From assembly GCA_016715075.1 (NCBI GenBank), contig JADKBK010000014.1, forward strand, positions 127,450 through 191,449: a DNA stretch of 64,000 bases. Reading direction: 5' to 3'. This document shows, in pieces, positions 56,329 to 64,000 of the stretch. The first letter of the stretch is position 1. Every line of letters begins with the position of its first letter. Source of the stretch: Bacteroidales bacterium. GTDB lineage: Bacteria > Bacteroidota > Bacteroidia > Bacteroidales > VadinHA17. Under the pieces are notes generated by a model. That model was not told the DNA's origin. It worked only from the letters and a program-made list of their open reading frames with translations, and ran no database searches. The translations under genes were made by a program, and so were the position numbers.

Positions 56329-56329
<1 letters not shown>
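55859..56329 (+). CDS. Lrp/AsnC-family transcriptional regulator
   Basis: A 156-residue feast/famine regulator. The HTH at about residues 20-45 (ARIPYLEVARECGVSGAAIHQRVQRLIRIGVIRG) is followed by the ligand-binding RAM domain (CAYIGIFLDHP, IPEIIECHYTTGNYSLFIKVYTRDNEHLRMIL, EGIVRTETLISLEES). It usually senses an amino acid; which one is not visible. It stands alone and is followed by simple repeats. Confidence 0.92.
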
Positions 56330-56422
<93 letters not shown>

Positions 56423-56453
56423 AGCCGAAAGCCGGAATTCTGAAGAAAAAATA

Positions 56454-56488
56454 AAGGGTGATTCGAATATTTTATTCTGATCACCCTT
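56454..56488 (-). terminator. Terminator-like hairpin downstream of the secreted low-complexity gene
   Basis: Nine-base stem AAGGGTGAT / ATCACCCTT (56454-56462, 56480-56488) with a 17-base loop. On the minus strand it is followed by TATTTTTTCTTC, fitting an intrinsic terminator for the gene ending at 56671. A repeat block lies between the gene and the hairpin. Confidence 0.55.
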
Positions 56489-56519
56489 CACTATTTTATG
56501 GTTTCCTGTTTTACTATCC

Positions 56520-56668
56520 ACTCTACGCTCTCCTCTCTCCACTCTACGCTCTCTCCCAGCCCTTCGCCCTGGCCCTGCCTCCCTGTCCCTGGCCCTGGCC
56601 CTGGCCCTGCGCCCTGCGCCCTTCGCCCTGAGCCCTTCGCCCTGCGCCCTTCGCCCTGCGCCCTGCGC
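56520..56668. repeat. CTCTACGCTC and CCCTGGCCCTGCG tandem repeats
   Basis: The left part repeats CTCTACGCTCTC / CTCTCCACTC (about 56520-56555). The right part repeats the 6-7 base words CCCTGG, CCCTGCG and CCCTTCG about fifteen times (56565-56666), up to the stop codon of the next gene. The right array shares its CCCTGCG / CCCTGAG words with the array inside the nuo operon. Open frames through it are repeat translations only. Confidence 0.85.
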
Positions 56669-56670
56669 TT

Positions 56671-58972
56671 CTACCTTCTCCTGCCTCCGCCGCCACTACG
56701 GCTGGCACCTCCGCCACCTGAACTTCTCGATGGAGACGAAGACCTGGAGTAACTGCTGGAATTGTTTGTCCTTGTCGCTCCACGATCCCTGCCAGCACTT
56801 TGCCTGTCCATTTCGTTCCTGTTGTAGGAGGACGGGCTTGAAGGTCTTGATGATGAAGAAGCTTTTCCTGTTGAAGTTCTGTTTGGTGTACCTGATTTAT
56901 TGCTTCTGTCAACGGCTGAGCCTGTCGAAGCTTTGTCAGCTGGTTTCCAGTCATTTCCCTGCCTTTGGTCCCATCCTTTATTAGTTTTCTGGTAAACATT
57001 GCCGCTTTTATCGGCATAGACATTATTTCGCTGCTGTCCGGATGCTGCCCTGCGGTCTCCGCCTGTATTTCCTGTTGAAGGTCTTGCAACATTAGGCTTA
57101 ACGCCAGCACGATTGTTACTGTAAATATTATTGCCGGCTTTGTTGCCTGAACCGCTTGAGGATGGCCTGTCAGGTCTTCCGTATCCAGGCTGGTTACCTC
57201 CGCCATGGCCCGGATACCCGCCGCTTGGCGGTCTATGCCCATGGCCATAGTATCCGCCGCCTCCGTAGGAAGGGTGATAATGATAGGGAGGATGATAACC
57301 GGCACATCCATAGTAGCCTCCATAATACCTGTTGCCAAATCTGATGTGGACGGGTCCGTAAGACATGCCATAACTCATGCCCCAGCCTGTGTATGGATTG
57401 TAATACATACTGAATCCATAGGTAACAGGTCTCGGGTAATAGACGGTCCCATACCATGCATAGTAGTGATATCCGGTTCCGTAAACCACTGTAGGGCCAT
57501 ATACGTAGGACCCATAATATCCTGGGGTATATCCTACGTATACAATCTCCGGAGTGACATCATATATGTAAACATATTTTACATTATAAACTGTACTTGT
57601 TGGTTCAATATTATCAACCTCCTGGGGTCTTGTCACAGCAACCTGCCATGGCCCTCTACCTGAATTTGATTCAAACCAGATACCATTGTCGACACAGTAA
57701 TATTTATTTGAGACCCTAAGTACAGTCTGTGGCGAATTTGCTGCATAAACCATTGAGGTCCCATCTACCTTTTCAAATTTAGGTTCACCGTCATACTCAA
57801 CGTTAACGGTGGCAGTCCTTCTGTCTACCTCTGCCGTTTGAGGTATCTGACTGTCCAGAATTGCCTCCTTTGAGGCATCCGTACCGGCAACACTCGCCAG
57901 TACACCATCCTTGTCACTTCCTTCAGGGATGTTTGCAAATTCCTGAGGTAGTTTATCAGCATTCACATAAGCCCATGGGCCCGTCATCTTTGCAGATGAA
58001 TACCATCTGCCGGAGATCAGTATGAAATAATTCTGGCTCTGGATGTCCATAAACACATAGCTTTCCGTATTTTTTACATAAAGAAGATTTGTATTCTGGA
58101 TAGGTGTAAATTCAGGTTCACCGTCTATTACAATAAGTTCTGCAGGAGTGGTCCGCACAATAACAGCGGGGATGGCTTCAGGAGTTTTCTGTTCTTCAGT
58201 TTTTGATACGCTTTCAGTTCCATCCGGATTATTGGCCTTTTCAATCTCTTCCTGAAGCTTTTTCAATGATGATGAAGGTTTTTTTAACTTTTCCCATGCA
58301 CCCATTATGTCAGCTGCAGTAAACCAGACCTGATCGCCATACATGAAATATGCTTTCTCCGCGGGATCAAAAATTATAAAGAACGGAGAATTTTCAACCT
58401 TTTGATAATTATACCCCTGCATCTCTTTCAGAATCGGTTTTCCATCAATGAATACCAGCACTGCAGGCTTATTTGAGATTATAATTTCAGGAGGATCATT
58501 TTTAAATTTGCTGTCTGTTTTGACTGATGCCGATTCAAGTGTACTGATCAGTTCATCCATTGATATTTCCATTTTCCATTTAGGCATCTCTTCCTCAAGA
58601 AGTTGTATTATCCTGGCGGTCAGCGCAGAGTCAATTTCGTCTGAGAACCGGATATTTGGTACTTTAATATTCGTCAGACTGCTATTCGTGTATCCCTGTC
58701 CACTATGAGGTTGAAGTCATCCAGACAGCTCCGAAAACAGGCCTTTTTGAATCTGCTGCCTTAACCGATACAGCGGCTCTGCCTGAAAGGAGAGTCCCAT
58801 CCAGTGTTTCAGGCTGTGGCTGATAGATTGTGATTTCGCCCTTCTTTGATTTTATAACCTTTGGCCATAAAGGCTCATCTGCTGCAGAGATTTCAGGAAA
58901 TACAACTGAGATCATGAATAGTCCCAGTATCGAAATCCTGAGCAGTTTTTTTGATTGTTTGCTGTAAGTCAT
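56671..58972 (-). CDS. Secreted protein with carbohydrate-binding-like N-terminal region and low-complexity tail, frameshifted
   Basis: About 767 residues when repaired. MTYSKQSKKLLRISILGLFMISVVFPEISAADE is a signal peptide. The first domain (WPKVIKSKKGEITIYQPQPETLDG..., GRAAVSVKAADSKRPVFGAVWMTS) resembles proteins often named carbohydrate-binding family V/XII. This frame stops at 58703. Adding one base near 58706 and one near 58676 gives IVDRDTRIAVLTNIKVPNIRFSDEID and joins the long downstream frame. That part has repeated modules (PAVLVFIDGKPI, PAELIVIDGEPEF, TVNVEYDGEPKF), a Tyr/Gly-rich block at about residues 480-590 and a Ser/Arg/Gly-rich end of about 180 residues. Its function is unknown; surface exposure is likely. 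Confidence 0.8.
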
Positions 58973-59036
58973 AGTGAATCCTAATGAACTTTAATTAGAC
59001 ATAATTTGCCAAATATACGAATTCTGAAAAATAATA

Positions 59037-59774
59037 TCAGAAATTTTCCAGTATCACCATTGAAACGGAAATAAAGAATCCGACAACGGTAAATATTCCT
59101 GTAAGTTTTCCTCCGTGCTCATATGATTCAGGTATCATCGAGTTGGCCAGGACCATCATTATAGCTCCACCGGCAAAAGCCTTGATAAATGACAGCCAGT
59201 GATCTGATGCGGAGCTGAAGAGACTGTAACCGGCAATCGTTGAGACTGCACATACCAGTGAAATGAATACCCATAGCATTATTATCCTATTGTTTTTCCA
59301 TCCGCCTGCTTTCATGCCGGTGGTGCCTGCAATAGCTTCCGGAAGATTGGAAATAAAGACTGCTACAAGCATCACCATGCTTATTTTGCCTCCTTCAAAT
59401 ATCCCTAATCCTATAACTATTGACTCCGGAATGCCATCAAGGATTATTCCAAGTAACATAGGTATAGCCAGACTTGATTCATGAGATGCCCCTATATCCA
59501 TATGGCTCCTTGCGCCAAGTTTTTCAATCAGTTTATCACTGAAAAAGAATACCAGTGCTCCTGAAAAGAACCCAAAACCCGGAAATCCTGTTCCTTTGGC
59601 GAGTTTTAGAGAATCAAATATGAGTTCATAGGAAACTGCTGAGATCAGCGTGCCGGCTCCAAATGCCATAATTATCCCAAGGATTTTATTACCGAAGGAA
59701 TATTTCAAGGCAATAATTCCCCCCAGAATCAGTGAAGAGGTTGCCAGTAAGCCCCATAAGAATGCATTTAACAT
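59037..59774 (-). CDS. ZIP-family metal transporter
   Basis: An inner-membrane protein of about 245 residues from the Met at 59774 (MLNAFLWGLLATSSLILGG); the frame is open 21 codons further upstream. About eight helices are predicted. The ZIP metal-site helices appear as PMLLGIILDGIPESIVIGLGI (helix 4) and AVFISNLPEAIAGTTGM (helix 5), where the usual His of HNFPEG/HEIPE is Asp or Ser-Asn. The variant binding site suggests altered metal choice or a ZIP-like protein without zinc import. It stands alone. Confidence 0.85.
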   Translation of the reverse strand: MLNAFLWGLLATSSLILGGIIALKYSFGNKILGIIMAFGAGTLISAVSYELIFDSLKLAKGTGFPGFGFFSGALVFFFSDKLIEKLGARSHMDIGASHESSLAIPMLLGIILDGIPESIVIGLGIFEGGKISMVMLVAVFISNLPEAIAGTTGMKAGGWKNNRIIMLWVFISLVCAVSTIAGYSLFSSASDHWLSFIKAFAGGAIMMVLANSMIPESYEHGGKLTGIFTVVGFFISVSMVILENF

Positions 59775-60147
59775 ATGGAAATTTGTTAAGTCAGATATTA
59801 ATAACAAATGATCATTGTTAAGATATAAAATATTCAATAATTATTGGCAGTAGTGTCGGAAAATGGACAGATAGGATATATATACAGGACAACGTTTTCT
59901 CTGCAACCCTCTGAAGTTGGCTATCTACCTTCAGACACCGGGCTGAAAATTATTTTGATATTATTTTCTGAACTGTTAATTTTATCTTTTTAAACAAGGG
60001 ACAATGAAATTCACACATTACTCATGGCCATCAAACAGGGATCATGTTAAGTAAAGGTGGGTCAGAGTTTTCATCACCAGTATTTTAATATCAGGTCAAT
60101 AAAATTATATCATGTTTTTTTAATATAATAATCAATCCCCTGTAAAT
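59775..60147. other. Divergent gap between the ZIP gene and the PPK2 gene
   Basis: About 370 AT-rich bases. I see no credible gene, hairpin with T-run or repeat; only very short frames occur (for example about 15 codons from 60004). No consensus -7 box could be placed with confidence. Confidence 0.45.
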
Positions 60148-61122
60148 ATGGCTAAGAAAGTTAGTAAACCACTGAACTCTGAAGAAGCATTAAGCAAAAC
60201 AGATGAATTCGCCGGTATTGGCAATAAAGAGCTTATTGAGAGGGCAAAGAAGCTGGCGAAGAAATATCGTGTTACCAGCGATAAGAAATTCAGACTTAAA
60301 GACTTTCCGACCAATGTGACTTTCGATCCTGGAGAAGATGAGAAGGCTGAAGCGGAAACGGTATTGAGGCTTGGAGTTGAAGCCCTGTCCGAAATGCAGG
60401 ATAAATTGTATGCACAGGACAGGTGGTCCCTTCTGGTTATTTTCCAGGCCATGGATGCTGCAGGAAAAGACGGAGCTATTAAGCATGTGATGTCGGGCAT
60501 TAATCCGCAGGGATGCCAGGTTACCTCCTTTAAGGCGCCCAGTGCGGAAGAGCTTGATCATGATTATATGTGGCGCTGTATAAAACAGCTTCCCGGAACG
60601 TGGCCGCATTGGTATTTTTAATCGTTCATACTATGAAGAGGTTCTGGTAGTTCGTGTGCATGAATCATTTCTTGCTGCTCAAAAGCTCCTGAAAAGCTTG
60701 TGACTGAGAATATCTGGGATGACCGGCTTAAGGATATCAGGAATTTTGAGAAATACCTGAACAATAATGGTATAATGATTGTGAAGATTTTCCTTAATGT
60801 ATCGAAGAAGGAACAGAAAAAGAGATTTCTTGAGCGTATTGAAAAGAAGGGGAAGAACTGGAAGTTCAGTAAAACGGATCTTGCAGAGAGGAAGTTCTGG
60901 AAAGAGTATATGGAATGCTATGAAGATCTGATCAGGAAAACATCTGCGGAGGGAGCTCCCTGGTATGTTGTACCTGCCGATAATAAGCCTTTTGCCCGTA
61001 TTGTGGTGGCATCAGCGATCCTTCATGCCCTTTCCTCTATGAAACTGGAATATCCAAAATTGGCGGCAGAGCAGGTTGCTGAATTACAACGGCTTAAAGG
61101 TGAACTGCTTGCTGAAAAGTAA
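60148..61122 (+). CDS. Polyphosphate kinase 2 family protein, frameshifted twice
   Basis: PPK2 enzymes transfer phosphate between polyphosphate and nucleotides. Walker A is FQAMDAAGKDGAIKHVMSG at about residues 108-126, followed by QVTSFKAPSAEELDHDYMWR. The frame then stops at 60619-60621. Removing one G from the GG at 60595-60596 restores LPERGRIGIFNRSYYEEVLVVRVHES (Walker B/lid region). Adding one C to the CC at 60688-60689 then gives QKLPEKLVTENIWDDRLKDIRNFEKYL, back in the original frame to the end at 324 residues. The two lesions compensate. GH63-like glycosidase is convergent 20 bases away. Confidence 0.87.
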
Positions 61123-61142
61123 GAGGGGTATAACTTTTTCCT

Positions 61143-63880
61143 TTAGCTCTGATCATCAAGTTCAATAAAAGCTGCTTTTTTACTAAGTTCCAGGATCTGG
61201 TCAGAAGATGTGCTTGCAAACAGGTGCATACTTCTTGCAATGACACCTGTCCATCCGGTTTGGTGACTTGCACCTATGCCTGCGCCATTGTCACCATGGA
61301 AATATTCGTAGAATAGGATATAATCCTTCCAGTGAGGGTCTTCCTGAAATTTATTAGTGCCGCCGTAAACTGGCCTTAAGCCATTTTTATCCTTCAGGAA
61401 TATGCCTGCCAGCCTTTTGGAAATCTCCTCAGCAATCTGGTACAGGTTCATCTCATTACCGGAGCCGGTTGGGCATTCTGTTTTGAAGTTGTCACCATAA
61501 TAGGAATGGTATTGGAGCAAGGCCCTTATTACTAGTGTATTAACCGGCATCCATATCGGTCCTCTCCAGTTGGAATTTCCTCCAAACATATCTGAATCTG
61601 ATTCTCCGGGAAGATAGGCTACTTTATGTTCCTGTCCTTCCACGTTTATCTTGTAAGGATGTTCTTTATGAAAGAGAGACAAGGAGCGGATACCGTAAGG
61701 GCTCAGAAATTCATTTTCATCCAGCATTTTGGACAATACCCTTCTGAGACGGGTCTCATCAAGTACTGATGCAAGCCTTCGTCCTGCGACCCCTGTTTTC
61801 ATAGGGTTATGGATTGCTGAATATAGTTCCCGTCTTGAGGTCAGGACCTGGTCAAGTCTGAATTTAAGTTCAGGATATTTACTTATCAGGTCACCATCAA
61901 ACACTGTTGCAGCACAAAGGGGCAATAATCCAACCAGGGAGCGCACTTTTAGGCGTTGTGCTTTTCCATCAGGATGTCGTAAAACATCATAGAAAAAGCC
62001 ATCCTCCTCATCCCACATCCCTGTATTGTCACCAAGTCTGATCATTGAAGAGGCGATCCAGAGAAAATGTTCTGCAAATTTGAGCACCATGTCAATATAT
62101 GACTTGTCTTTTAGTGCAAGCTCAGCTGCAATTTCAAGCATATTCTGGCTGAAGAGAGCCATCCAGGCAGTACCGTCAGCCTGTTCAAGATAGCCGCCGG
62201 TGGGCAGTGGGGCGCTCCTGTCAAATACACCTATATTGTCGAGGCCCAGAAATCCACCATCGAATACATTCCGGCCTGTACGATCCTTCCGGTTTACCCA
62301 CCAGGTGAAGTTCAACAGCAGTTTCATAAAATTTGTGCTGAGCCATTCTGTGTCTTCAGTGTGTTTAGTAAGTTTTTCAAGTCTGTATGTGAAAATTGTC
62401 GACCAGGCAAGAACCGGAGGATTAACATCACTGAAATTCCATTCATACGCCGGCACCATTCCGTTGGGATGCATATATTGCCCCTGAAGCATAAGTTTTA
62501 ACTGTTGTTTCCCGAAATCAGAATCGACCAATGTCAGCGCCAATACATGAAACGCAAGATCCCAGGAGGCATACCATGGATATTCCCATTTGTCGGGCAT
62601 GGAAATTATATCTCCGTTATACATATGATGCCATTCCTCATTTCTTTGCACAGTTTTATGGGTAGCCAGGGAGGGATCGGAACCATGTTCTCCGAGCCAC
62701 TTGTCAATATCATAAAAATAGAATTGCTTGCTCCACAACATTCCGGCCAGAGCCTGGCGGAATACATTTGCCTGATCCGAATCAAGTGCCGGAGGAATGA
62801 TTGACTGATAGAAATCATCCGCCTCATTCCTGCGGGCAGTAAATATTTCCTCAAATAAATCTCCGAATGGCTGAAATCCTTCTATAGGATTACTCTTTAA
62901 TCTTAATCTGACACAAGCTGATTTTCCGGGTTCAATTATCAGTGGATAATTTGCAGATGCTTTAGTGCCGGTTTTTTTCGGATTGACTGCTTCGTTCCTT
63001 CCTTGCACCAGATAATTGTTAATTGCATCCTTAACATAGGGAGTCTGGTTGGGTATTCCAAATATTCTCTCTGTATTAGTCTCGTTTTCAGTGAATAACA
63101 TGTTTGGATTCCCTTCGCAGTAGAAAAAGTAGTTTTCCAGTCCGGGATGATCGACCCTTATGCGAGCAGGCGATTCAGCTACCTGTTCCAATGCAGGTTT
63201 GTCTTTTTCTTCAAACAATGACCATACATTCCTGAACCATATAGTAGGAAGAACATTAATAAATGCAGTTTCCGGTCCGCGGTTAAAAACACTGATTTTA
63301 ATGAGCATATCCTCCGGAGATTCTTTTGCATACTCCACAAATACATCAAAATACCTGTCATGGTCAAAAATGCCTGTGTCGATTAGTTCATATTCAAAAT
63401 CATTTCTGGATCTTGAGCGGTTGGTTGTAATTAGGTTCTCGTATGGAAATGGTGCCTGCGGATATTTATAAAGGTATTTCATGTAGGAATGGGTAGGAGT
63501 GTTGTCAAGGTAGAAATAATATTCCTTGACATCTTCACCATGATTGCTCTCACTGTTTGTTAAGCCGAAGAGCCGTTCCTTGATTATTGGATCAATACCG
63601 TTCCAAAATGCAATAGCGAAGCAGAGCTGCTGTTTGTCATCTGAGATACCTGCCAGTCCGTCCTCGCCCCAGTGATAAGCGCGTGACCGTGCATGGTCGT
63701 GTGTAAAATAATTCCATGCGTCGCCATTTTTGCTGTAATCCTCTCTTACAGTTCCCCACTGCCGTTCGCTAAGATAGGGTCCCCACTTTTCCAGCATGCA
63801 AATTTTCCCTTGTCATCATTCAGCCGTTTCTGTTCGTTTGAAATGTCTGCTGACCCGGTTTGTTTTGATTTAGCTTCCAT
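61143..63880 (-). CDS. GH63 / MGH1-like glycoside hydrolase, N-terminus frameshifted
   Basis: A 912-residue (alpha/alpha)6-barrel glycosidase of the glucosidase/mannosylglycerate-hydrolase-like group. The long frame starts at 63797 within the motif WGPYLSERQWGTVREDYS, which in homologues is preceded by a basic leader. Adding one A to the A4 run (plus-strand T-run 63787-63790) joins the ATG at 63878-63880 (MEAKSKQTGSADISNEQKRLNDDKGKFACWKK) to that motif. Later motifs include HDHARSRAYHWGEDGLAG, EYPWYASWDLAFHVLALTLVD (barrel core, acidic), GTAWMALFSQNMLEIA, NWRGPIWMPVNTLVIRALLQYHSYYG and ASHQTGWTGVIARSMHL. No signal peptide, so the substrate is likely cytosolic (a compatible-solute or short glycan). 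Confidence 0.88.
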
Positions 63881-63897
63881 GTTTGCATTGGATTAGA

Positions 63898-63931
63898 ATT
63901 TGAATCTGAATCTGAATCTGAATCTGAATAC
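63898..63931. repeat. GAATCT hexanucleotide repeat upstream of the glycosidase
   Basis: Five copies of the 6-base unit TGAATC, from about 63900 to 63930, in the promoter region of the minus-strand glycosidase gene. Such a run can change copy number by slippage and so could alter promoter spacing, but no promoter motif could be placed. Confidence 0.7.
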
Positions 63932-64000
63932 TGTGAAACTTATTCCGGAAAGGATTTTGAATTCCTTATAACCTGTAGTATGATACTCATCTGAAGATAT

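Noticed and set aside
56544..57371. 275-codon open frame on the minus strand, overlapping the secreted low-complexity gene
   Set aside because: It lies in another frame of the longer conserved-looking gene and runs into the CCCTGCG repeat. Its composition follows the host gene's codon bias, so it is a shadow.
60595..60690. Programmed frameshifting in the PPK2 gene
   Set aside because: Two opposite single-base shifts in one gene with no slippery site or stimulator fit sequencing errors better, given similar lesions across the window.

Overview
The window reads as a chromosomal segment of a Bacteroidota bacterium, most likely of the Bacteroidales/Marinilabiliales type. Supporting signs are an 11-subunit complex I operon (nuoA-D, nuoH-N) without nuoEFG, an ExbB-ExbD-ExbD-TonB cluster with a large TPR protein and a PstS-like lipoprotein, a long QueA, a KdsA gene, PD40-type lipoproteins, several promoters of the Bacteroidota TAnnTTTG type, and mostly weak or absent Shine-Dalgarno sequences. 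No tRNA, rRNA, prophage, insertion sequence or CRISPR array was recognised. The only structured RNA gene found is RNase P RNA (rnpB).

Layout. 1-8.2 kb: 3' part of argS, then ffh, folD, a PD40 lipoprotein on the minus strand, a TPR protein, a ComA-like phosphosulfolactate synthase and aroE. 8.2-18.7 kb: complex I operon on the minus strand, ending in a small hypothetical gene. 18.8-24 kb: truA, a sodium:solute symporter with a small membrane protein, a secreted TIM-barrel sugar isomerase-like protein and a threonine aldolase. 24.1-31.1 kb: TonB energy-transduction cluster. 31.1-38.5 kb: queA, rnpB, a LolA-like periplasmic protein, kdsA, rarA, a membrane-anchored unknown and an omega-amidase. 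38.7-41.6 kb: a two-domain FAD/Fe-S oxidoreductase. 41.8-48.1 kb: acyl-phosphate fermentation cluster pta-hbd-ackA-ptb-ptb-buk. 48.3-56.3 kb: an SDR, proC, an outer-membrane-like protein, a SlyD-type FKBP, a deleted dicarboxylate symporter, an XRE regulator behind an array of operator-like sites, pyrK-pyrD and an Lrp regulator. 56.5-64 kb: a secreted low-complexity protein, a ZIP transporter, a PPK2-type kinase and a GH63/MGH1-like glycosidase.

How the genes fit together. Most of the window is housekeeping: translation and secretion (argS, ffh, truA, queA, rnpB), one-carbon, aromatic, proline and pyrimidine synthesis (folD, aroE, proC, pyrKD), LPS (kdsA), respiration (nuo) and outer-membrane energy coupling (exb/ton). 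The acyl-phosphate cluster would let the cell make ATP from acetyl-CoA and from butyryl- or branched-chain acyl-CoA, beside an anaerobic-type complex I.

Two features stand out. First, at least eleven genes carry lesions (about fourteen single-base indels, one in-frame TGA and one internal deletion). Nearly all the indels are a gain or loss of one base in or beside a short homopolymer, and both halves of each gene remain well conserved. This looks like uncorrected sequencing error more than decay. Second, simple-sequence tandem repeats of a few shared families (GAAGTCNG-like, CCCTGCG-like and others) sit in many gene gaps, including inside the nuo operon. The best candidate for an undescribed system is the set of TTACA-N2-TGTAA sites in the 960-bp gap before the XRE regulator.
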